Source: an uncultured Clostridia bacterium (lineage in GTDB: Bacteria > Bacillota > Clostridia > Oscillospirales > CAG-272). Taken from it: a stretch of 6,378 bases of DNA. Below are positions 1 to 4,892 of this stretch, in pieces. The stretch spans positions 1 to 6,378 of the forward strand of contig CAMPBZ010000068.1 of the NCBI GenBank assembly GCA_946641795.1, given 5' to 3'. The position numbers and the translations under genes were made by a program. The notes beneath the pieces were generated by a model, which saw only the letters and a program-made list of their open reading frames with translations, made no database searches and was not told the DNA's origin. How positions within the stretch are numbered: the stretch's first letter is position 1; every line of letters starts with the position of its first letter.

Positions 1-27
1 TTTTGCAAAAAAGTTTTCTCCCCCTCG
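1..27. repeat. Right half of a large palindrome cut by the window edge
   Basis: The window opens with TTTTGCAAAAAAG followed by TTTTCTCCCCCTCG. TTTTGCAAAA is self-complementary, so base 1 lies just left of the centre of an inverted repeat whose left arm is outside the window. The visible arm (A-run, then GTTTT, then CTCCCCC) has the same build as the arms of the palindromes at 240-281 and 6075-6123: an A/T-rich core with a C-rich outer part. I infer it belongs to the same repeat family. The left arm cannot be seen, so this stays a prediction. Confidence 0.5.
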
Positions 28-38
28 CGCTCCCCTAC

Positions 39-78
39 TTTCAAAAAACTCCCAAACAGGTTTTGGGAGTTTTTGAAA
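39..78. terminator. Bidirectional-type intrinsic terminator hairpin
   Basis: An inverted repeat pairs 39-56 with 62-78. The core is CTCCCAAA / TTTGGGAG around the loop CAGGT, extended by A6 on the left and T5 on the right, with one bulged A. Read on plus it ends GGGAGTTTTTG; read on minus it ends GGGAGTTTTTTG. It could therefore stop transcription from either side. It lies 4 bases past the TAG (83-85) of the minus-strand reading frame at 83-199, and also downstream of whatever lies left of the window. Which transcript it serves is not decidable here. Confidence 0.7.
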
Positions 79-82
79 ATGT

Positions 83-199
83 CTATATTTGCTGCTCCGA
101 ATGGGGCTTTTTTAACATTACAAAATCAGCCACGCAATCCCCGAATTGGAGCCCGCCGTTCAGCGGGCGCGCGGCGTCGGTAAGCAGATAAACCCATTT
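83..199 (-). other. Short start-less reading frame, possible gene remnant
   Basis: On the minus strand a 38-codon open stretch reads KWVYLLTDAARPLNGG, continues through LQFGDCVADFVM and ends KKPHSEQQI, then TAG at 83-85, directly before the hairpin at 39-78. It is preceded by an in-frame TGA (200-202) and has no plausible start or ribosome site. The alternative frame has an ATG at 195-197 but stops after 23 codons. The composition looks protein-like and the stop-then-terminator order is what a gene end would show. I do not recognise a family. It could equally be a dispersed non-coding repeat or chance. The GC-rich hairpin GCCCGC / GCGGGC (151-156 with 163-168) lies inside it. Confidence 0.25.
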
Positions 200-239
200 T
201 CAAAAGCTGGTTTGCCAAGTTCTTAAAAAGGGTAGGGTG

Positions 240-281
240 CGGGGAGGGGGAAACTTCTTACAAGAAGTTTCCCCCTCCCCG
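240..281. repeat. Perfect 20-bp G/C-rich palindrome after the glycosyltransferase gene
   Basis: Bases 240-259 (CGGGGAGGGGGAAACTTCTT) are the exact reverse complement of 262-281, leaving a 2-base centre (in RNA a TACA-type tetraloop after opening one pair). It starts 14 bases past the stop of the glycosyltransferase gene. On the minus strand the hairpin is followed after a short spacer by CCCTTTTTAAG (222-232), so it may act as a terminator for that gene, though the T-run is further from the stem than usual. It resembles the palindromes at 1-27, 6075-6123 and 6242-6276. Confidence 0.85.
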
Positions 282-295
282 TGGCCTATCCATTT

Positions 296-1270
296 TTATT
301 TCGTCTTCTGATACACAAAGACGGGGTTGTTCCAGCGCAGAGGGCGCTGACTGCGCGCCGGGCGCCGGACGGTCACCTTTTCGGTTTCGTCAGCTGCCAT
401 TTGGGCAAGGTCTTCGGCGCTGCGACGGTCGCGTGCGCGCTCTTCATCGGTATAGGATTCCAACTCGGCGCGCAGGACTTCGTATTCCGAGGTTTGTGCG
501 GCGTAGTGCCAGAAAACATCCGCCAAGCGGCAATCCTCGTAGTGCCAGGGTTTGTTGACCATAATGTAGTGCAGGATATACCCCTCGCGAACGTCAAAGG
601 GGAAGGAGAGCCCGTCGGTCAGCTCGGTGTTCCAACGCTGATCCAGGTGGTAAACGCGGTCTTTGCAAATCAGGTTCAAATAGTCCTCGTCCTGCGTAAC
701 GGCAAAGTTATAAATGCCCAGGTAATGGATAAAGCGGTCCAGCACGTTGTGGTTGCGGAACTGCTTGCAGTTGATGAGCATGACCCCGGCGTTAAAGTAA
801 TCTTTGCGGGAAACGCCCACGACGCGCTCGCAGTAGGTGCCGAAAACGTCGATTTGCGCCATGGCCTGCTCGTGGGCGGCGCCCAAATAGCAGTTGCCGA
901 TGTTGGTGTCGTACAGGCGGGAAATATCGCCCTGCACAATGGTATCGCTGTCAATGTAAATTGCCTTATTGTACTGGGGGAACATTTCGGCAATGAAAAA
1001 GCGGAAATAGGTGGTTTTGGTGTAGTAATGGCGCAGTGGAAGCCGGTCGGAGATGGACGCCAGATAATCGGTGACGTTCTCAAACGAAATTGTAAAGTTT
1101 TTCGTTTGCAGAGCCAGTACGCGCGCCTGGGATTGCTCGGTAATATTGGTGTGCAGAATATAAACGTGATAGTTTCTCTTTTTCGATGCGTTCTGGATCA
1201 TCGAGGTCAGCGATACGATCGTGTATTTTACAAATTTATCGTCGCAAGCGTAGAAAATCGGAATTGTCAT
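296..1270 (-). CDS. Glycosyltransferase family 8 protein
   Basis: This 324-residue protein matches the GT8 (LgtC/glycogenin-like, GT-A fold, retaining) family. These enzymes move a sugar from a UDP-sugar to a glycan or protein acceptor in the cytoplasm or at the membrane face. The N-terminus (IPIFYACDDKFVKYTIVSLTSM, 3-24) is the usual nucleotide-binding opening. The metal-binding DXD is D107-S108-D109 in AIYIDSDTIVQGDI. YFNAGVMLIN (158-167), QDEDYLN (193-199) and the HYIMVNKPW segment (H234, K240-P241-W242) match the substrate and metal-binding blocks of the family. Residues 258-324 are a charged tail with no signal peptide or membrane helix. The start is supported by AAAGGAG at 1276-1282, 5 bases before ATG. 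It is monocistronic, with its own promoter at 1321-1349. The acceptor and sugar cannot be told from sequence; related clostridial and streptococcal proteins are often annotated as general stress proteins or LPS-type galactosyl/glucosyltransferases. Confidence 0.93.
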   Translation of the reverse strand: MTIPIFYACDDKFVKYTIVSLTSMIQNASKKRNYHVYILHTNITEQSQARVLALQTKNFTISFENVTDYLASISDRLPLRHYYTKTTYFRFFIAEMFPQYNKAIYIDSDTIVQGDISRLYDTNIGNCYLGAAHEQAMAQIDVFGTYCERVVGVSRKDYFNAGVMLINCKQFRNHNVLDRFIHYLGIYNFAVTQDEDYLNLICKDRVYHLDQRWNTELTDGLSFPFDVREGYILHYIMVNKPWHYEDCRLADVFWHYAAQTSEYEVLRAELESYTDEERARDRRSAEDLAQMAADETEKVTVRRPARSQRPLRWNNPVFVYQKTK

Positions 1271-1320
1271 ACGCGCTCCTTTCCGAGTTCCGCCGGGGGG
1301 GCGGGATCACTCTGCTCCAT

Positions 1321-1349
1321 ATTATAGCGGACAGGCGGCGAAAAAACAA
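1321..1349 (-). promoter_or_regulatory. Sigma-A-type promoter of the glycosyltransferase gene
   Basis: On the minus strand TTGTTT (1344-1349) and a perfect TATAAT (1321-1326) are separated by exactly 17 bases. Transcription would start near 1314, giving a leader of about 44 bases that contains the AAAGGAG ribosome site at 1276-1282. The -35 box is weak (3 of 6), which would fit a need for an activator; the 22-base direct repeats at 1388-1431 lie just upstream. Confidence 0.7.
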
Positions 1350-1387
1350 CCTATTTTTGAATGGAACCGCTCCACGATTTGGGAAAT

Positions 1388-1431
1388 GGCATTCTTTTTA
1401 CGGTAGAGCGGCATTCTCTTTGCGATAGAGC
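1388..1431. repeat. Tandem 22-base direct repeats upstream of the promoter
   Basis: GGCATTCTTTTTACGGTAGAGC (1388-1409) is followed immediately by GGCATTCTCTTTGCGATAGAGC (1410-1431), differing at 3 positions. The core GRTAGAG recurs as CGTAGAG (1511-1517) and GGTAGAG (1533-1539), again 22 bases apart. The period is close to two helical turns, so the copies face the same side of the DNA. They lie 39 to 190 bases upstream of the -35 box of the glycosyltransferase promoter. The rest of the 374-base spacer 1271-1644 holds that promoter, an A/T-rich inverted repeat (1456-1479) and the terminator at 1585-1623; I see no gene in it. Confidence 0.6.
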
Positions 1432-1584
1432 TTGTAGAATGGCTTTCCGATGCGGTTTTTTGCAATTTCAAGCAAAAAAGGAACTTTCAAAAATGCGCCA
1501 ATCTACTGCCCGTAGAGAGATTTTTTTGCCCCGGTAGAGTAAAAAACGGCTACGTTGCGACCGGTTTTTCTTTATTTTTCAACC

Positions 1585-1623
1585 AAAAAGGACGATTTCC
1601 AAGTGCAGAAATCGTCCTTTTTT
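1585..1623 (-). terminator. Intrinsic terminator of the CmpB-like/XRE operon
   Basis: A 15-bp stem pairs AAAAAGGACGATTTC (1585-1599) with its complement at 1608-1622 around an 8-base loop. Read on minus, the stem ends in GGACGATTTC ... GAAATCGTCC followed by five T (the A-tract 1585-1589). It begins 21 bases past the stop codon of the XRE gene. On plus it also ends in T6, so it can act in both directions, shielding the glycosyltransferase promoter region from the operon. Confidence 0.88.
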
Positions 1624-1644
1624 GCTGTTTTTTGAAAGTTGATT

Positions 1645-2244
1645 TTACCGTTTTTGTTTGCGTACCTGCGCCCAAAGAATGATGGCGCCTTGGAGCGGGA
1701 TGCCGATCAAAAACAGGTGCCAAAGGTTTGCGTGGTAGCGAACGAGCGCCTGCAAAAATACCGAGGCCAGCGCCGTCCAGCACAGGATCGACTCAAACAC
1801 GATGGTGCAAACACGGAACTTCCAGCGAATGCTGAAAATGACCATTACCAGCGCCGAGGCGGGAACCGCCCAGATCAAAGCCATCCAGACCTGCTTGATG
1901 TGCAGGGTGGTCGAGCCGAACAGGAAAAGAGAGAGGGCAACCAGCCAGACCGCGCAAACAGCAAGCAATTCTACGCCAATGCGGAACCCGAGCTCGCTTT
2001 TGGGGCTTTCAAAATCGGTGCGCTTGGCGGCGGCGTTCTCGGTTACAAAAAAGTCCAGCGTAACGCCGAACAGCTCGGCCATTTGGGTCAGCACGGTCAA
2101 ATCGGGCAGCGCCTCGCCGCGCTCCCATTTGGAAACCGATTTATCGGAATAATTGATTTTTTCGGCAAGCTCGGCTTGCGTCCATTTTTGGGCTTTGCGC
2201 AATTCGGTCAGGTTTTGCGCAACAATTTGTTCTAAATTTTCCAT
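1645..2244 (-). CDS. Membrane-anchored XRE-family transcriptional regulator
   Basis: This 199-residue protein joins a DNA-binding head to a membrane tail. Residues 7-64 form an XRE/Cro-CI helix-turn-helix: NLTELRKAQKWTQAELAEKI, then the recognition part SDKSVSKWERGEALPDL and the trailing helix up to FGVTLDFF. Residues 88-110, 119-139, 144-166 and 174-193 are hydrophobic and predict four membrane helices, ending in a basic RKQKR tail that should be cytoplasmic. This head-plus-tail design is common in Firmicutes, and such proteins are thought to regulate neighbouring membrane or transport genes. The start is supported by AAAGGAT (2251-2257), 6 bases from ATG. The gene begins 12 bases after the stop of the CmpB-like gene, with its ribosome site overlapping that stop, so both are surely co-transcribed. 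It ends at the terminator 1585-1623. The target and signal are unknown. Confidence 0.9.
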   Translation of the reverse strand: MENLEQIVAQNLTELRKAQKWTQAELAEKINYSDKSVSKWERGEALPDLTVLTQMAELFGVTLDFFVTENAAAKRTDFESPKSELGFRIGVELLAVCAVWLVALSLFLFGSTTLHIKQVWMALIWAVPASALVMVIFSIRWKFRVCTIVFESILCWTALASVFLQALVRYHANLWHLFLIGIPLQGAIILWAQVRKQKR

Positions 2245-2256
2245 TCCAAAATCCTT

Positions 2257-3057
2257 TCATACTTGATCGGCATTTTGATCTGCGGGGGCTTCACCGGAGC
2301 CATCGGCTCCTTTTTTCTTTTTCTTCTTTTGTTTTTTCGGCGGGTCGGCAACCTTTTGCAAAAGCCCGTCAAAATAATCCTGCAAGGAGTCCACCGTGGA
2401 GCGGCTGCGCTCTTTTAAGGCAACAAGGAACTGGCCAAATTTGTTTTTGGTGGTGCGCTCGGCAATCTCCTTTTTGAATTCTTCCAACCGCACAATAATC
2501 TTGTTTTGCTTTGCAAACGCCCGGATTTTTGTAAGCAGGCGGAAGGACCAGACCACATCCACCAGCACCACGCCGTAGAACATTCCCACCACAAAAACGA
2601 AGGCGAAATGCTCAAACAGCCAGGAAACCGCGCCCAAAAAGAAGGGGTGGATCAAAAAGCGGTAAAGCGCGGCCAGCGCCGTCCAAAACAGGGAAAACTT
2701 GGGGCAAATAATACCTTGCAGGTTGCCCCACTCCCCGCTGTAATCCCAAAGCTTGACCTTCATACCGCGAATAAAGATCAACCCGGCAAGATACTCGATC
2801 AGGGTCATCGCCAGCCCCATTATCAAAACGGCAACGGTGTTGCGCCAAATCTCGTTGGGCAAAAAGTCAAACGAAATGTTGGAAAGAAAGTAGAGCAGGA
2901 TCAGCCCAAACCCGTAAAGGGGCAGGTAAGGCCCCACCAAAAAGCCGGGGTTCAGCCATTTTTTGGCCGAGAACAGCCGGCGGTAGAACAGTTCCAGCAC
3001 CCAGCCGAAACTGCTGCCCAGAAAGAACAAAAACAAAACCGTTAAAAAAAGGTTCAA
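2257..3057 (-). CDS. CmpB-like putative ABC transporter membrane protein (TTG start)
   Basis: This integral membrane protein of 266 residues resembles the 'putative ABC-transporter type IV' (CmpB, PF06541-like) family of Firmicutes, whose biochemical role is not established. Typical blocks are seen: the NPGFLVGPYLPLYGFG segment (36-51), EYLAG (88-92), KLWDYS (102-107) and NLQGIICPKFS (112-122). Hydrophobic segments at about 2-21, 38-60, 72-96, 120-139 and 144-171 predict five helices. Residues 173-266 form a charged, probably cytoplasmic tail with a lysine run (241-249) and an acidic, flexible end. I place the start at TTG 3055-3057 because AGGAGG (3065-3070) sits 7 bases before it. The in-frame ATG at 3082-3084, nine codons upstream, has no ribosome site and lies at the expected transcription start. 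No ATPase gene is next to it, so a transporter role is only a family label. It is the first gene of an operon with the XRE regulator. Confidence 0.82.
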   Translation of the reverse strand: MNLFLTVLFLFFLGSSFGWVLELFYRRLFSAKKWLNPGFLVGPYLPLYGFGLILLYFLSNISFDFLPNEIWRNTVAVLIMGLAMTLIEYLAGLIFIRGMKVKLWDYSGEWGNLQGIICPKFSLFWTALAALYRFLIHPFFLGAVSWLFEHFAFVFVVGMFYGVVLVDVVWSFRLLTKIRAFAKQNKIIVRLEEFKKEIAERTTKNKFGQFLVALKERSRSTVDSLQDYFDGLLQKVADPPKKQKKKKKKGADGSGEAPADQNADQV

Positions 3058-3064
3058 AGCAACC

Positions 3065-3070
3065 CCTCCT
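3065..3070 (-). promoter_or_regulatory. AGGAGG ribosome site that selects the TTG start
   Basis: A perfect AGGAGG lies 7 bases upstream of TTG (3055-3057) on the minus strand. It falls inside the longer frame that would begin at ATG 3084, which itself has only TCTCTATCATAA before it. This favours the 266-residue product. Confidence 0.8.
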
Positions 3071-3086
3071 ATCCGGCAGAACATTT

Positions 3087-3115
3087 ATGATAGAGAAAAA
3101 TGCGGCAATCCCCAA
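3087..3115 (-). promoter_or_regulatory. Candidate promoter of the CmpB-like/XRE operon, overlapping the rpsT terminator
   Basis: On minus, TTGGGG (3110-3115) and TATCAT (3087-3092) are 17 bases apart. The -10 matches 5 of 6, the -35 only 3 of 6. The -35 box lies inside the rpsT terminator hairpin. Transcription would start near 3080, leaving a short leader of about 23 bases to the TTG start. The alternative is expression by read-through from rpsT. Confidence 0.45.
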
Positions 3116-3129
3116 AGGGAATGCCGCAT
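3096..3129 (-). terminator. Intrinsic terminator of rpsT
   Basis: On minus, ATGCGGCATTCCC (3129-3117) pairs with GGGGATTGCCGCAT (3113-3100) with one T:T mismatch and a very short loop, followed by TTTTTC (3100-3095 region). It lies about 60 bases past the rpsT stop and before the CmpB-like gene. Confidence 0.85.
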
Positions 3130-3136
3130 ATTTCCG

Positions 3137-3175
3137 CGGCGGGGCCAAAGTGGGTTGGTCTTTGAAAACCCGCCG
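3137..3175 (-). other. Two-tier hairpin in the rpsT 3' untranslated region
   Basis: CGGCGGG (minus, 3175-3169) pairs with CCCGCCG (3143-3137), and inside it CAAAG (3164-3160) pairs with CTTTG (3150-3146), separated by an AAAA/TTTT-type internal loop on one side. It sits between the rpsT stop and its terminator. It may protect the 3' end of the mRNA or bind something; function unknown. Confidence 0.45.
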
Positions 3176-3188
3176 GTATGATTTTTCG

Positions 3189-3455
3189 TTAGTTTGCGAG
3201 GGCGTTCAGCTTTTTGGTGAACTGGCTCTTCTTATGCGCGGCGGCGTTCTTATGGATAATTCCGTAAGCAGCTGCCTGGTCGATCTTTTTCACGGCAACC
3301 TTGTAAGCGGCCTGTGCGGCTGCGAGATCACCGGAAGCGAGAGCCGCCTCGTACTTCTTCATCTCTGTTTTCAGAGCGGAGCGGTACATTTTGTTTTGCA
3401 GAGTTTTGGTAGTAATCACCTTAACTCTCTTTTTTGCGGACTTAATGTTCGGCAT
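3189..3455 (-). CDS. rpsT: 30S ribosomal protein S20
   Basis: This 88-residue basic protein is ribosomal protein bS20, which binds 16S rRNA early in 30S assembly. The N-terminus MPNIKSAKKRV is the hallmark of the family, followed by the helical, lysine-rich body (NKMYRSALKTEMKKYEAAL) and the conserved C-terminal block with GIIHKNAAAHKKSQ near residues 65-79. The length fits the family. A strong GGAGGTGA (3465-3472) lies 9 bases before ATG. It has its own promoter (3537-3565), a 75-base leader with a hairpin (3483-3520) and its own terminator (3096-3129), so it is a single-gene unit. In many Firmicutes rpsT sits near holA, gpr or lepA; none of these is in the window. Confidence 0.98.
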   Translation of the reverse strand: MPNIKSAKKRVKVITTKTLQNKMYRSALKTEMKKYEAALASGDLAAAQAAYKVAVKKIDQAAAYGIIHKNAAAHKKSQFTKKLNALAN

Positions 3456-3482
3456 TCTTCGTTTTCACCTCCCTGTTCAAAT

Positions 3483-3520
3483 TTGACCTGGCCGGCGCCT
3501 GAGAGGGTGCGCACGGTCAA
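3483..3520 (-). promoter_or_regulatory. Hairpin in the rpsT leader
   Basis: In the 5' leader TTGACC (minus, 3520-3515) pairs with GGTCAA (3488-3483), with an inner GCGC/GCGC pairing across a pyrimidine-rich loop. The structure ends about 10 bases before the GGAGGTGA ribosome site. Ribosomal-protein leaders often hold autoregulatory structures, so feedback by S20 is possible, but I see no known S20-binding motif. Confidence 0.4.
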
Positions 3521-3536
3521 TTCCATACATATTGGT

Positions 3537-3602
3537 ATTGTACCACAATCTTTTTGGATTTGCAAGGGCTTTTTTCAATTTTTTTGCAATTTTTTCAAAA
3601 AA
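3537..3602 (-). promoter_or_regulatory. rpsT promoter with phased A-tracts (UP-like element)
   Basis: On minus, TTGCAA (3560-3565) and TACAAT (3537-3542) are exactly 17 bases apart. Directly upstream lie A-tracts of 6, 7 and 6 bases (3570-3575, 3579-3585, 3590-3595), their centres about 10 bases apart, then T6 at 3597-3602. Helically phased A-tracts bend DNA and can act as an UP element bound by the RNA polymerase alpha subunit, which suits a strong ribosomal-protein promoter. The same A/T stretch lies between the stop of the hypothetical gene (3615) and rpsT; I see no GC-rich terminator hairpin for that gene. Confidence 0.75.
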
Positions 3603-3614
3603 TCGGTTCAAGGG

Positions 3615-4574
3615 TTATTCGGCCGTGCCGTCGTCGGCGGCAACCAGCAGTTTTACAAGCCCGGCCGCCGCAAGTTCTTCGTCTGTCATATAGGGGCGGC
3701 GGTAATCGGTTTCTTCAAACTTTTTGTTCAGCGGCAGGGAAAGCTCCTCGGCGCAAATACGGTCAATCAATTCCAGCGCGTATTTGTATTTCCGCTCGCC
3801 CTTGATTTTGATAACGGTTGGAAATTCGCCAAACTTTTTGGTGCCCGAAACATCGTCCGCGGCCGCCTCGTATTTGGTTCCTTTCAGTGTTTCTGGGTCA
3901 ATGGAAAGGTAAACGTACAAGCAGCTGGTTTTCACCACGATTTTTGCCAGATGGTTGCGCCCCTGGTGGAAGGTTTCGTTGGCCCAGCTGACGCGGCTTT
4001 TCACACCCTTGTAGCGGAGCAACGCGTTTTTCAGGCCGCTGTAATAATCCTGCATCGGATCCTTGGATTGGATTAACCGGCTTTCGTAACTGCGGCGGTA
4101 CCGGCGGATCAGCGCAATTTCGCCCTTTTGCTCGCGCGCGAGCAGTTCGGCATAGCGCTCCGGCTCGGCCGCCGCGTCGATAAGCGAAAGATCGCCGTTT
4201 GCGGTAAATTCCGGCGCGTCGCCGGCGGGTTCGTCCGGCGCTTCGTCGGCAGGGGGAGCAGGTTCTTCCAAAACGCGCGCTTCGGGTTCTTCAAAAACGG
4301 GTTCTTCGGGCGTTTCGGCCTCTTTAAAAGCCGGTTCTTCCGCCTCCGGCGCTTCAAAAACCGGCGTTTCGTCGGTTGGCGGCGCTTTTTTGGCTTTGAT
4401 TTTTGCTTTTCCGGTGGCAAACAGTTCTTCCAGCCCCTCGCCAAACGCCACCAGCTGTTGCCCGAGCGAGCGCAGGGGCAGGGCGGTTGCGGCAAGCAGG
4501 AAAAGCCCCGTTTTGCCCGCGTCGGCAAGCGAGCGGAGCGCGTTTTTGCCGTTCGATTTGCGTTTTTGGGTCAT
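3615..4574 (-). CDS. Hypothetical protein with acidic Pro/Glu linker and a conserved C-terminal domain
   Basis: I cannot name a function for this 319-residue protein. Residues 1-63 are basic with a short hydrophobic stretch (22-35, GLFLLAATALPL) too short for a sure membrane helix. Residues 64-125 are a low-complexity acidic linker built on repeats of EEP and PVFE/PAFK units. Residues 155-275 form a folded-looking domain: RRYRRSYESRLIQS, then YYSGLKNALLRYKGVKSR, SWANETFHQGRNHLAKI, and LYVYLSIDPETL. I recall this domain from many uncharacterised clostridial proteins, often in tandem copies; it vaguely resembles DUF5655/DUF1801-type folds (inference). The start is ATG 4572-4574, because AAAGGGG (4583-4589) lies 8 bases before it; an in-frame GTG at 4590-4592 overlaps that ribosome site. 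It has a promoter at 4606-4634 and is divergent from spoIVB. Confidence 0.8.
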   Translation of the reverse strand: MTQKRKSNGKNALRSLADAGKTGLFLLAATALPLRSLGQQLVAFGEGLEELFATGKAKIKAKKAPPTDETPVFEAPEAEEPAFKEAETPEEPVFEEPEARVLEEPAPPADEAPDEPAGDAPEFTANGDLSLIDAAAEPERYAELLAREQKGEIALIRRYRRSYESRLIQSKDPMQDYYSGLKNALLRYKGVKSRVSWANETFHQGRNHLAKIVVKTSCLYVYLSIDPETLKGTKYEAAADDVSGTKKFGEFPTVIKIKGERKYKYALELIDRICAEELSLPLNKKFEETDYRRPYMTDEELAAAGLVKLLVAADDGTAE

Positions 4575-4582
4575 CGCTTTTT

Positions 4583-4589
4583 CCCCTTT
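4583..4589 (-). promoter_or_regulatory. Ribosome site fixing the start at ATG 4574
   Basis: AAAGGGG on minus, 8 bases before ATG 4572-4574. The longer frame from GTG 4590-4592 would place this purine run inside the coding region and has no ribosome site of its own. Confidence 0.7.
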
Positions 4590-4605
4590 CACAAATTACA
4601 TATTT

Positions 4606-4634
4606 ATTATACATTGTTTTTTGAAATTTGTAAA
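4606..4634 (-). promoter_or_regulatory. Sigma-A-type promoter of the hypothetical gene
   Basis: On minus, TTTACA (4629-4634, 5 of 6) and a perfect TATAAT (4606-4611) are separated by exactly 17 bases. Transcription would start about 25 bases before the ATG at 4574. This is the best-matching promoter in the window and suggests vegetative expression. Confidence 0.8.
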
Positions 4635-4799
4635 TAGTTTTTTGCGAAAACGCCAAAATGGGAAAAACCGGCAATCCTTTTTTCGTATCGTTTTCCTTTT
4701 TGCGGCAAAAATAACCGTAGCGGGCCGCTTTTTCGCCCGAAAATCGCCTTTTTACATCCCCTTTGTGCAAAAAATGGTTTTTGGCAATTGATTTGGCAG

Positions 4800-4829
4800 A
4801 TATGAAAAAGCGCTCCCCCGCGCAAACTA
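4800..4829 (+). promoter_or_regulatory. Candidate forespore (sigma-G/F-like) promoter of spoIVB
   Basis: No good sigma-A promoter is visible before spoIVB. ATATG (4800-4804) and CAAACTA (4823-4829) are 18 bases apart; the second matches CATACTA, a common sigma-G -10 form, at 6 of 7 positions and the first matches the GHATR -35 at 4 of 5. Start of transcription would fall near 4836, about 57 bases before ATG. spoIVB is under sigma-G (and weakly sigma-F) control in B. subtilis. The rest of the divergent spacer 4635-4892 holds no gene that I can see. Confidence 0.35.
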
Positions 4830-4892
4830 ATTTTCGGCAAACCGCCGCAAGAACGCGGGTGCGAAAACTGTTGCGCGAAGGATGGATGAAAA

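Noticed and set aside
94..113. GCTCC/GGGGC hairpin followed by T6 on plus
   Set aside because: Only five pairs including a G:T; too weak to call a terminator, and no plus-strand gene precedes it here.
281..1327. 348-codon open frame on plus opposite the glycosyltransferase gene
   Set aside because: It is the antisense shadow of a clearly recognised GT8 protein, has no ribosome site, and shows no family features.
1322..1414. 30-codon minus frame MPLYRKKNAI...
   Set aside because: It runs through the -35 and -10 boxes of the glycosyltransferase promoter and lacks a ribosome site; part of its sequence is just the 22-base repeat.
1456..1479. TTTTTTGC / GCAAAAAA inverted repeat
   Set aside because: Mostly A:T pairs with an 8-base loop; expected by chance in such A/T-rich spacer.
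1639..2235. 198-codon frame on plus opposite the XRE gene
   Set aside because: Mirror of the regulator, with no recognisable domain.
2506..3045. 179-codon frame on plus opposite the CmpB-like gene
   Set aside because: Composition is that of a reversed membrane-protein gene (Gln, Lys, His rich); no ribosome site or family.
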